From Curtobacterium sp. VKM Ac-1393 (GTDB taxonomy: Bacteria > Actinomycetota > Actinomycetes > Actinomycetales > Microbacteriaceae): a stretch of DNA of 64,000 nt. Under the pieces are notes generated by a model. The model worked only from the letters and a program-made list of their open reading frames with translations, had not been told where the DNA came from and did not search any database. Where the stretch lies: contig NZ_JADKRW010000005.1 of NCBI RefSeq assembly GCF_015350995.1, positions 186,001-250,000 of the forward strand. The letters run 5' to 3'. Position numbers and translations under genes: made by a program. Below are positions 41,767 through 49,315 of the stretch, one piece after another. Each line of letters opens with the position of its first letter. Position 1 is the first letter of the stretch.

Positions 41767-43320
41767 ATGAGTCCACTCCTGCCCCGTCGCACCGCTCGGG
41801 CTGCGCGCACCACGCGCGCCGGGCGTGCCGTCCTCGCCGCGACCGCGGTCGCCGTCGTCTCCGCGCTCGCGCTGACCGGGTGCGCCGGGTCCTCGAACGA
41901 GAACGGCGGCGCCGACGCCACCGTGCGCGTCGGCCTGGTGCTCGAACCGACGAGCCTCGACATCCGCACGCAGTCCGGTGCAGCGCTCGACCAGGTGCTC
42001 ATCGACAACGTGTACCAGGGGCTGGTCGGACGGACCGCCGACGGCGACGTCCGCGACGTGCTGGCCGCGAAGCACGAGGTCTCCGACGACGGCCTGACCT
42101 ACACGTTCACGCTCCGCGACGGCATCACCTTCCAGGACGGCAAGGACGTCACCGCGGCCGACGTCGTTTGGTCGCTCGAGCAGGTCAAGTCGAACGAGAC
42201 CTACGTCGACTCCGCCAAGCTCGCCGGCGTGACCTCGATCACGTCCCCGTCGACCGGTGTGGTCGAGCTCAAGTTGGCGAAGCCCGACTCGGACCTGCTC
42301 TGGAACCTGACCGGCCGCTCCGGCCTGGTGCTCGAGAAGGCGGCGACGAACGACCTGTCCGACACCGCCAACGGCACCGGCCCGTACGAGGTCGCGAGCT
42401 GGAAGCAGGGCGACTCGCTCACCTTCGACCGCAACGACGACTACTGGGGCACGAAGGCGAAGGTGTCCAAGATCGTCTTCCGGTACATCACCGACCCCTC
42501 CACCGCCGTCAACGCCATGGCGAACGGCGACCTCGACGTCCTCAACCCGGTCGACGGCACGCTGAAGAGCCAGCTCTCGGGCAACGCCGACATCGCGCTG
42601 CACTCCGGCAAGACGACCGACAAGTACACGCTCGCGTTCAACGACCAGAAGGCGCCGTTCACCGACAAGCGGGTGCGCCAGGCGATCCGGCAGGCGATCG
42701 ACCCGAAGGCCCTCATCAAGGCCATCGGCGGCACGGGTGTCGAGCAGGGCGGTCCGATCCCGGAGCTCGACCCCGGGTACCAGGACCTGACCGACATCGA
42801 CGCGTACGACCCGGACAACGCGAAGCGGCTCCTCGCCGCCGCCGGGCAAGAGGACCTCAAGCTCACGCTGACCTACGCGAACATCTACCCGGCGACCATC
42901 GGCGACGTGCTGAAGTCGCAGCTCGCCGACGTCGGGATCACCCTGACCGTCAAGCGCGTCGACTTCGCGACCTGGCTGTCCACGGTGTTCCAGGCCCCGA
43001 AGTCGGGCGAGCGCGACTTCGACCTGTCGATGGTGGACCACGTCGAGGCGCGCGACTTCGGCAACTGGGCGAACCCGGAGTACTACTTCGGGTACGACAA
43101 CGCCGAGGTGCAGTCGCTGTACGCCGAATCGATCGCAGCCACGGACGAAGACGCGAAGGTCGACGCTCTGCAGAAGGCCGCGAAGATCGTCAGCGAGGAC
43201 GCCGCCGGCGAGTGGCTGTACACGGCGACCGCGATCACCGCGGTGCGCAGCGGCGTCACGGGGTTCCCGGTCGACGGCGGCAACTCGCGCCTCGACCTGT
43301 CGAAGCTCGCCGTCAAGTGA
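41767..43320 (+). CDS. peptide/nickel ABC transporter substrate-binding lipoprotein
   Basis: This 517-residue SBP family-5 protein has signal and lipobox (ARTTRAGRAVLAATAVAVVSALALTGCAGS). The body carries LVLEPTSLDIRTQSGAALDQVLIDNVYQGLVG, DGLTYTFTLRDGITFQDGKDVTAADVVWSLEQ, NGTGPYEVASWKQGDSLTFDRNDDYWG and LAFNDQKAPFTDKRVRQAIRQAID, as in DppA/OppA. It captures oligopeptides or related solutes. ATG 41767 follows an AAGGAA site. It heads an operon of five genes with overlapping ends. Confidence 0.94.
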   Translation: MSPLLPRRTARAARTTRAGRAVLAATAVAVVSALALTGCAGSSNENGGADATVRVGLVLEPTSLDIRTQSGAALDQVLIDNVYQGLVGRTADGDVRDVLAAKHEVSDDGLTYTFTLRDGITFQDGKDVTAADVVWSLEQVKSNETYVDSAKLAGVTSITSPSTGVVELKLAKPDSDLLWNLTGRSGLVLEKAATNDLSDTANGTGPYEVASWKQGDSLTFDRNDDYWGTKAKVSKIVFRYITDPSTAVNAMANGDLDVLNPVDGTLKSQLSGNADIALHSGKTTDKYTLAFNDQKAPFTDKRVRQAIRQAIDPKALIKAIGGTGVEQGGPIPELDPGYQDLTDIDAYDPDNAKRLLAAAGQEDLKLTLTYANIYPATIGDVLKSQLADVGITLTVKRVDFATWLSTVFQAPKSGERDFDLSMVDHVEARDFGNWANPEYYFGYDNAEVQSLYAESIAATDEDAKVDALQKAAKIVSEDAAGEWLYTATAITAVRSGVTGFPVDGGNSRLDLSKLAVK

Positions 43321-43348
43321 GACGACCCGCGCCCGGAGCTCCGAGCAC

Positions 43349-44302
43349 GTGACCCGGTTCCTCATCGGGCGGGTGCTCCTGCTCGCCGTCGGCCTGCTCG
43401 TCGCGAGCGTCATCGTCTTCGCGACCCTGCGCGTGCTGCCCGGCGACGTCGCCCAGGTCGTCGCCGGCACCCAGTCGACGCCGGCGCAGATCGAACAGCT
43501 CCGGCAGCAGCTCGGACTCGACCGCCCGGTGATCGTGCAGTACCTCGACTGGATCGGCGGCGTGTTCCGCGGCGACCTCGGCCGGTCCCTCGTCACCGGC
43601 GGACCGGTCGCGCCGGAGATCGTGCAGAAGCTCGGCGTCACGCTGCCGCTCGCAGGCATGTCGCTCGTCGCTGCGCTCGTCATCGGGGTCCCCCTCGGTG
43701 TCGTCGCAGCCGTCCTGCGCCGTCGACCGGGTGGCGCCGTGATCGGGTTCGTGGCGCAGGCCGTGGCGGCCGTGCCGGTCGTCTGGGCCGGGATGCTGCT
43801 CGTCGCGCTGTTCGCCGTCACGCTGCACTGGCTGCCGACGCAGGGCTTCCCCCTCGACGGGTGGTCGGCACCGGGGCGGGCGTTCTCGTCGCTCGTGCTG
43901 CCGGCGCTCACGATCGGTGCGGTCGAGGGCGCCGTCATCCTGCGCTTCACGCGGTCGGCGACGCTGTCCGTCCTCGACGCCGACCACGTCCGGACGGCCG
44001 CCGCCATCGGACTGACCCGCACGCAGGCGCTGCTCCGGCACGGGCTGCCGTCGGTCGCGCTCACCGTCCTCGCCGTGCTCGGGGTGCAGATCGCCGGTCT
44101 GCTGGTCGGGGCCGTCATCGTCGAGCAGCTGTTCTCGCTGCCGGGGGTCGGCCGGATGCTCGTGACCGACGTGGGCCGCCGCGACATCACCAAGGTGCAG
44201 TCCGAGCTGCTCGTGCTCACCGGGCTCGTCCTGCTGGTGGGCTTCGCCGTCGACGTGGTGCACCGCACCCTCGACCCACGCCAACGCGAGGTGTCCGAGT
44301 GA
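43349..44302 (+). CDS. peptide ABC transporter permease (DppB-like)
   Basis: This 317-residue permease has six membrane helices and the EAA motif around DHVRTAAAIGLTRTQALLRHGLPSVALTVL, followed by AGLLVGAVIVEQLFSLPGVGRMLVTDVGRRD. The N-terminal TRFLIGRVLLLAVGLLVASVIVFATLRVLPGDVAQVV is family-typical. GTG 43349 begins the conserved protein; its stop overlaps the next gene by four bases. Confidence 0.93.
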   Translation: MTRFLIGRVLLLAVGLLVASVIVFATLRVLPGDVAQVVAGTQSTPAQIEQLRQQLGLDRPVIVQYLDWIGGVFRGDLGRSLVTGGPVAPEIVQKLGVTLPLAGMSLVAALVIGVPLGVVAAVLRRRPGGAVIGFVAQAVAAVPVVWAGMLLVALFAVTLHWLPTQGFPLDGWSAPGRAFSSLVLPALTIGAVEGAVILRFTRSATLSVLDADHVRTAAAIGLTRTQALLRHGLPSVALTVLAVLGVQIAGLLVGAVIVEQLFSLPGVGRMLVTDVGRRDITKVQSELLVLTGLVLLVGFAVDVVHRTLDPRQREVSE

Positions 44303-45186
44303 TCCGCCGGTTGCTGTCCCGCCCCACCGGGGTCTTCGCCGTCGTCGTGCTCGGCCTGCTCGTGGTGCTCGCCGCGGTGTCGCTGGTGTGGACGCCCCAG
44401 GACCCGTTCCGCGCCGACCCGTTCCACCAGTGGGAGGGGCCGAGTGCCGCGCACTGGTTCGGCACCGACGCCGCCGGCCGCGACATCGCGAGCTACCTGC
44501 TCGCCGGCACCCGCACCACCGTGCTCGTCGCCGTCGGTTCCGGGGCCATCGCCAGCGTGGTCGGCATCGTCCTGACGGCCGTCGGTTCGCTCACCGCCCG
44601 CTGGGTCCGCGAGGGCACGGCCGTCCTGCTCGACATCCTGGTGGCGTTCCCGACCCTGCTCACCGCGATGCTCCTCACCGCGATCTTCGGCGGCTCGCTC
44701 GGCGTCGTGATCGTCAGCGTCGGGCTGTCGTTCGGCGTGACGATCGCCCGCGTCGCCCGCGGCGAGATCCGCCGCATCGCCCGGAGCGACTACGTCACCG
44801 CGGCACGGGCCTCGGGCGTGGGCGGCGGCGGGGTCCTGTTCCGCCACCTGGTGCCGAACGCGGCCCCGCTGTTCACCGTGCAGCTCTCGCTCGCGATGGC
44901 CACCGCGGTCCTCGCCGAGGCCGGCCTGTCCTACCTGGGCTACGGCGCCGGATCCGGCACGGCGTCGTGGGGCAGCCTGCTGTCCGACCTGCAGACCTAC
45001 ATCGGCGTGCACCCGTGGAGCGCCACCTGGCCGGGGGCTGCGATCGCGCTGGTCGTCGCGGCGCTCTCGTTGCTCGGCGACGCGGTGCGCGACGCCACCG
45101 ACCCGCGCCTGACCACGAACGACCGCGCAGCGGGCGACGGCCGCCGGCCGGACGGGGCCACGACCACCCCGGGGGTGACGGCATGA
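44299..45186 (+). CDS. peptide ABC transporter permease (DppC-like)
   Basis: This 295-residue permease has the GPSAAHWFGTDAAGRDIASYLLAGTRTTVLVAVG N-terminal motif of DppC proteins. The EAA-type loop is in IARSDYVTAARASGVGGGGVLFRHLVPNAAPLFTVQ, and there are about six helices. GTG 44299 overlaps the previous stop, and its own stop overlaps the ATPase start (ATGA). The C-terminal tail is an Asp/Arg-rich, non-conserved extension. Confidence 0.92.
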   Translation: MIRRLLSRPTGVFAVVVLGLLVVLAAVSLVWTPQDPFRADPFHQWEGPSAAHWFGTDAAGRDIASYLLAGTRTTVLVAVGSGAIASVVGIVLTAVGSLTARWVREGTAVLLDILVAFPTLLTAMLLTAIFGGSLGVVIVSVGLSFGVTIARVARGEIRRIARSDYVTAARASGVGGGGVLFRHLVPNAAPLFTVQLSLAMATAVLAEAGLSYLGYGAGSGTASWGSLLSDLQTYIGVHPWSATWPGAAIALVVAALSLLGDAVRDATDPRLTTNDRAAGDGRRPDGATTTPGVTA

Positions 45187-46040
45187 CGGACCGCAGCCAA
45201 ACCGACCGCCCCGACCGCACCGGCAGCGGCAGCAGCGCAGCCGGCCACACGTCCGCCGCAGCCGGCGGCCTCGAGGTGGTGGGGCTATCCGTCCGCATCA
45301 CGGGGCGGACGATCCTCGACGACGTGACGTTCACCGTGCCTCCCGGCCAGCGCCTGGGCGTGATCGGCGCCTCTGGATCCGGCAAGTCCATGACCTCGCT
45401 CGCACTGATGGGCCTGGAGCCCGCCGGCGCGACCGTCACCGGCAGCATCCGCCTGGACGGCACCGAACTGGTCGGTCTCCCCGAGCGCGAGCGTGCGAAG
45501 CACCGCGGATCGGGCATCGGCATGGTGTTCCAGGAGCCCGGCACCGCCCTCGACCCGCTGCGCCGCGTCGGCGCGCAGATCGCGGAGCCCCTGCGGCTGC
45601 ACCGCGGACTCGACCGTCGGGCGGCACGCGCCGCGGCGGCCACCCTGGCGGCGGACGTCGGGCTGCCGGACCCGGACTCGCTGCTGCGGCAGTACCCGCA
45701 CCAGCTGTCCGGCGGGCAGCGACAGCGGATCTGCATCGCGATGGCGATGGCCGGGCAGCCCGCCTACCTGGTCGCCGACGAGCCGACCACGGCGCTCGAC
45801 GTCACGACCGAGGCACGGATCCTCGAGCTCTTCGAAGGGCTGTCGGCCGGCATGGTCTTCGTCACGCACGACCTCGCCGTGCTCGCGCGGATCGCCGACA
45901 CCGCCGTCGTGCTCGACGGTGGGCGGGTCGTCGAGCAGGGGACGGTCGCGCAGCTGCTCGCCGCGCCGCAGCACCCCGCCACCGTCGCGCTCGTCGATGC
46001 CGCGCGCGCCACCACCCGTCGTGCAGGGGGAGCCTGGTGA
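45183..46040 (+). CDS. peptide ABC transporter ATPase (DppD-like)
   Basis: This 285-residue ATPase has a Ser/Gly/Ala-rich N-terminal extension (about residues 5-28), then Walker A GVIGASGSGKSMTS, the Q-loop MVFQEPGTALDPLRRV, signature QLSGGQRQRICIAMAMAG and Walker B YLVADEPTTALDVTTEARILEL. It lacks the extra oligopeptide C-terminal domain, the last part being short. The start is ATG 45183, overlapping the previous gene. Confidence 0.93.
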   Translation: MTDRSQTDRPDRTGSGSSAAGHTSAAAGGLEVVGLSVRITGRTILDDVTFTVPPGQRLGVIGASGSGKSMTSLALMGLEPAGATVTGSIRLDGTELVGLPERERAKHRGSGIGMVFQEPGTALDPLRRVGAQIAEPLRLHRGLDRRAARAAAATLAADVGLPDPDSLLRQYPHQLSGGQRQRICIAMAMAGQPAYLVADEPTTALDVTTEARILELFEGLSAGMVFVTHDLAVLARIADTAVVLDGGRVVEQGTVAQLLAAPQHPATVALVDAARATTRRAGGAW

Positions 46041-46819
46041 CCGCCGTCCTCGACGGGGTCGGGCTGCACCGCACCTACCGACTCCCCCGCCGCGGGCCCT
46101 TCGAGCCCGGCCCGGTCCGCACCGCCGTCGACGGCGTCGACCTGACGGTCGCCCCCGGCCAGCGGCTCGGGATCGTCGGCGAATCCGGATCCGGCAAGTC
46201 CACCCTGGTGCGGCTGCTCGCCGGCCTGGAGGCGCCTTCCGCCGGTTCCGTGACCGCCTCCGGCCGTCCGGTGGTGGCGTCCGGGTCCGCAGCCGCGATG
46301 CGCTGGTTCCGTCGCGAGACCGGGGTGGTGTTCCAGGACCCGTACGCGTCGCTCGACCCGCGGATGCGCGTCGGCGCGATCGTCGCCGAACCGCTGCGGG
46401 CGCTCCGGATCGACGGGGACCACCGGGCGCTGGTGCGCGACGTGCTGGAGCGGGTCGACCTGCCCGCGGACGTCGTCGACCGGTACCCGCACGAGTTCTC
46501 CGGCGGGCAGCGGCAACGGATCGCGATCGCCCGGGCCGTGGTGCACGGACCGCGGATCCTGTTCGGGGACGAGCCGATGAGCGCCCTCGACGTGGTGGTC
46601 CGGGCGCGGGTGATCGACCTGTTCCGCTCGCTCGCCGACGACCTCGGGCTGACCCTGGTGCTGGTGTCGCACGACATCGGTGTGGTGCAGCGGCTGTGCG
46701 ACACCGTGGCCGTGATGTCGGCGGGGCGCGTGGTGGAGCACGGGCCGGTGTCGTTGCTCGATGCGCCGGTGCACCCGGTGACGCGGGCGTTGGTTGCGGC
46801 GGCGCCGACGCTGCCGTAG
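46037..46819 (+). CDS. peptide ABC transporter ATPase (DppF-like)
   Basis: This 260-residue partner ATPase has Walker A GIVGESGSGKSTLVRLL, Q-loop GVVFQDPYASLDPRMRV, signature EFSGGQRQRIAIARAVV and Walker B ILFGDEPMSALDVVVRARVIDLF. It begins four bases inside the previous gene. Its two ATPase and two permease neighbours complete one importer with the lipoprotein at 41767. Confidence 0.93.
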   Translation: MTAVLDGVGLHRTYRLPRRGPFEPGPVRTAVDGVDLTVAPGQRLGIVGESGSGKSTLVRLLAGLEAPSAGSVTASGRPVVASGSAAAMRWFRRETGVVFQDPYASLDPRMRVGAIVAEPLRALRIDGDHRALVRDVLERVDLPADVVDRYPHEFSGGQRQRIAIARAVVHGPRILFGDEPMSALDVVVRARVIDLFRSLADDLGLTLVLVSHDIGVVQRLCDTVAVMSAGRVVEHGPVSLLDAPVHPVTRALVAAAPTLP

Positions 46820-46853
46820 GGGCGCGGGGTGGCGGGGCGGGGGGCTCCGACTC

Positions 46854-46970
46854 GGAACGACTACCTCGACGTCGCACGACATCGGGAGTGTCGTCCCGCG
46901 TCGTCCACAACAGTTGCACGCGCGCGCCTGCGACTTGATCGACGTCGTAGGACGACGATGGTGTCGTTCC
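46854..46970. repeat. imperfect inverted-repeat element
   Basis: GGAACGACTACCTCGACGTCG (46854-46874) returns on the other strand as CGACGTCGTAGG (46940-46951) and TGTCGTTCC (46962-46970), separated by a 10-base break. The element spans 117 bases in the gap between the convergent transporter and amidase genes, and lacks a gene. Confidence 0.55.
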
Positions 46971-46983
46971 GCATCGGCCCGCA

Positions 46984-47015
46984 CAGGCGGTCAGGCGGTC
47001 AGGCGGTCAGGCGGT
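46984..47015. repeat. four tandem 8-bp repeats over amidase stop codon
   Basis: Four perfect copies of CAGGCGGT. The amidase stop (TGA on the minus strand, 47007-47009) lies inside the array, so unit loss or gain would change the reading frame at the C-terminus. Confidence 0.85.
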
Positions 47016-48452
47016 CCAGGCAGCCGGGTGCCGGCGCTGCCACCGCAGCCGACGCTCGAGCTGGGCCCCGATCGCGAGCAGGACGCGCTCGCCCCCGGGT
47101 CGCCCGATCAACTGGACGCCCATCGGCAGGCCGCCGCCGTCCGGGTGGTCCTCGGCGGTGACCCCGACGGGCAGGGTGATCGCCGGCAGCCCCGCCACGT
47201 TCGCCATTGACGTCCACGGCGAGTACGCGCACTGGCGGCGGAAGTCCTCGTCCGGGTCGTCGCCGTACCAGCCGATCGGCCGCGGGGTCAGGGCGAGCGT
47301 CGGCGTCAGGACGGCGTCGAACCGGTCGAACGCTCCGATGAGCGTCGCCGAGAAGGCGTCGAGGGTGGTCATCGCGTCGAGCACCTGCGTGCCGGTGAGC
47401 CGCTGGCCGCGTGACACGAGCCACGACACCAGCGGCGTGAGTGCGGACAGGTCGATGCCGGGGACCATCGGCAGCCGTGCCGCAGAGCTCTCCCACGCCA
47501 CCCGGAACGCGTCGGCGTAGGGAACGCGGGGCATCGAGACGTCCTCGACGCCGTGTCCGACCTCGCCGAGCGCCCGCACCGTGGTCTCGACGGCGGCACG
47601 CGCCGCGGGGTCGACCACGACGTCGACGGTGTCGTCCCACGGGGAGCCGTCGAGCAGTCCGACGACGAACCGACCCTCGCCGCGGACGGCCGCCGCGGTG
47701 AACGGCCCCGCATCCACGTCCGGGGTGACCAGGGCGTACGGCGAGGGTTCCGGCAGCCCGGTCGGGGCCACGAGCGCATCGAGCAGCATGCCCGCGTCCG
47801 CGACGGACCGGGTCAGCGGCCCGGCGACGGACAGCCCGCCGACACCGGAGCGGCCGGGCATCGACGGCACGCGGCCGCGACTCGGCTTCAGGCCGACGAG
47901 TCCGGTCGCAGCGGCGGGGATCCGGACCGATCCCCCGCCGTCGGACCCGATCGCCGCGGGCAACAGACCGGCCGCGACGGCGACCGCAGCCCCGCTGGAC
48001 GACCCACCCGGCGCGCGGGTCGTGTCGTACGGGTTCCGCGTCACGCCGAACCGGGTCTCCGACGACGAGGACATGCCGAACTCGGGCGACGCGGTCTTGC
48101 CGAGACTCACCGTGCCGGCGGCGTCGAGCGCTGCGACGAGCGGGTGGTCGGCTCCGGCAGGGCGCACCGGCAGGCTCGCGGTGCCGCTGCGCGTGGGGAC
48201 CCCGGCGCGGTCGTAGAGGTCCTTGTCGGCGGACGGGAGGCCCCACAACGGTCTCGACGTCGGCACCAGGTGTCCGAGACGGTCGGCTCTCGTGCGCGCT
48301 GCGTCCGCCGTGACCGTCACGAACGCGCCGAGACCGGGGTCGAGCCGCTCGATGCGGGCGAGGTAGTGCTCGGTCACCTCGAGCGCGGTCGCCTCCCCCC
48401 GGCGGATCCAGTCCCAGAGTTCCTGCGCGGCGAGGTGGTGGAGTTCGAACAC
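47007..48452 (-). CDS. amidase (amidase signature family)
   Basis: This 481-residue enzyme hydrolyses amide bonds. The family's Ser-cisSer-Lys triad is in LPSADKDLYDRAGVPTRSGT (Lys about 78) and GGSSSGAAVAVAAGLLPAAIGSDGGGSVRIPAAATGLVGLKPSRGRVP. The length is normal. The substrate is unknown; it is adjacent to the peptide importer on the opposite strand. The C-terminus (RWQRRHPAAWTA) is coded by the 8-bp repeat array. Confidence 0.92.
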   Translation of the reverse strand: MFELHHLAAQELWDWIRRGEATALEVTEHYLARIERLDPGLGAFVTVTADAARTRADRLGHLVPTSRPLWGLPSADKDLYDRAGVPTRSGTASLPVRPAGADHPLVAALDAAGTVSLGKTASPEFGMSSSSETRFGVTRNPYDTTRAPGGSSSGAAVAVAAGLLPAAIGSDGGGSVRIPAAATGLVGLKPSRGRVPSMPGRSGVGGLSVAGPLTRSVADAGMLLDALVAPTGLPEPSPYALVTPDVDAGPFTAAAVRGEGRFVVGLLDGSPWDDTVDVVVDPAARAAVETTVRALGEVGHGVEDVSMPRVPYADAFRVAWESSAARLPMVPGIDLSALTPLVSWLVSRGQRLTGTQVLDAMTTLDAFSATLIGAFDRFDAVLTPTLALTPRPIGWYGDDPDEDFRRQCAYSPWTSMANVAGLPAITLPVGVTAEDHPDGGGLPMGVQLIGRPGGERVLLAIGAQLERRLRWQRRHPAAWTA

Positions 48453-48482
48453 GGTTCCGAGCCTACGGGTGGCGCCGCCGGG

Positions 48483-49130
48483 TCAGCCGCCGCAGAAGGT
48501 GTTCCACGCCACGTGCATCGCCTTCCGCTGCAGGGAGTCGAGGCCCGGGGAGAGGCGGTCCCGTTCCGCGTCGATGAGGTGCGAGCAGTGCGTGACGGTC
48601 GGCGTGGACTGCACGGAGCCGAGTGCCGTGACCATCGCCGAGTCGATCTCGTCCAGTTGCGGGCGGATCGTGCTGAGGTCCGGCGCCGTCGTCGGTGCGG
48701 TCCAGGGGTTGTGCGTCCACTGGTTGAGGCGTCCGCGCTGCACGACCTTGCTGGCCGCGATCTGGGCGCGCAGCATCCGTGTGACGAACGCGGGGTCGAT
48801 GCCGCGTTGGTCGGCGAGCGCGACCGCTGCGTCCACCACGGCCTGCTCGCGGGCCGGGTCGGCGACGGGCTTGCCGCTGAGCCACTTGGACTGCGCGACG
48901 GGGTCGGCGAGTTCGAGCCGCCGGCGCACCAGGTCTCCGACGGTGTCGAGCTGCGCGGCCGTGTGCGCGGCGGGCACAGGGTCGTGCGAGCGGATCATCG
49001 TGGAACCTGTCGATTCGGAGGAGCTGGGCGCTGGGTCGGCGTGGGCGGCCGGTGCCACCACGGCGCTGCACGACAGCAGTGCCGCGGCGGCGAGCAGGAC
49101 GGAAAGAGTGCGGTGGCGGGTCGTGTTCAC
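48483..49130 (-). CDS. secreted chorismate mutase (AroQ-gamma)
   Basis: This 215-residue protein has a signal peptide (TTRHRTLSVLLAAAALLSCSAVVAPAAHA) and an all-helical AroQ fold: LVRRRLELADPVAQSKWLSGKPVADPAREQAVVDAAVALADQRGIDPAFVTRMLRAQIAASKVVQRGRLNQW. Two cysteines (HCSHL and NTFCGG) can form a disulfide. This is the arrangement of exported chorismate mutases such as the M. tuberculosis enzyme Rv1885c and some phytopathogen effectors (known). They convert chorismate to prephenate outside the cytoplasm. GTG 49130 starts four bases before the end of the preceding small gene. Confidence 0.9.
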   Translation of the reverse strand: MNTTRHRTLSVLLAAAALLSCSAVVAPAAHADPAPSSSESTGSTMIRSHDPVPAAHTAAQLDTVGDLVRRRLELADPVAQSKWLSGKPVADPAREQAVVDAAVALADQRGIDPAFVTRMLRAQIAASKVVQRGRLNQWTHNPWTAPTTAPDLSTIRPQLDEIDSAMVTALGSVQSTPTVTHCSHLIDAERDRLSPGLDSLQRKAMHVAWNTFCGG

Positions 49131-49315
49131 TGCGGGTGGTCCTTCCTGAACCGAGAACGGAGATGCTGGGTCATGCGTCGGAGGACGGGTACGACGACCT
49201 CGTCGTAGAACGGGTACACGTCGAGGTGGTCCTGGTCGTGGTCGCAGGAGCACTCGACTTCGACGGCCTCCTCGAAGTTCGGGAAGACGTACCGCACCCG
49301 GTGTGGCACGCTCAT
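49127..49315 (-). CDS. small conserved-context protein, 62 aa
   Basis: This short protein is MSVPHRVRYVFPNFEEAVEV... with a Cys-x-Cys/Asp/His cluster (ECSCDHDQDH, about residue 21-30) and a basic tail. Its ATG 49315 and its TGA each overlap the neighbours by four bases (ATGA and GTGA), so it is translated together with the DUF1906 gene and the chorismate mutase. Codon use agrees with coding. The function is unknown; the cluster could bind a metal. Confidence 0.7.
   Translation of the reverse strand: MSVPHRVRYVFPNFEEAVEVECSCDHDQDHLDVYPFYDEVVVPVLRRMTQHLRSRFRKDHPQ

Noticed and set aside
41572-45012. Long minus-strand open frame opposite the peptide transporter operon
   Set aside because: It lies across five genes whose proteins have clear motifs; its translation is rich in Arg/Asp/His and low-complexity, as expected for a shadow.
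48231-48245. GGACGGGAGG copy inside the amidase gene as an inserted repeat
   Set aside because: It encodes the conserved LPSADKD active-site region, so the match is likely coincidental.
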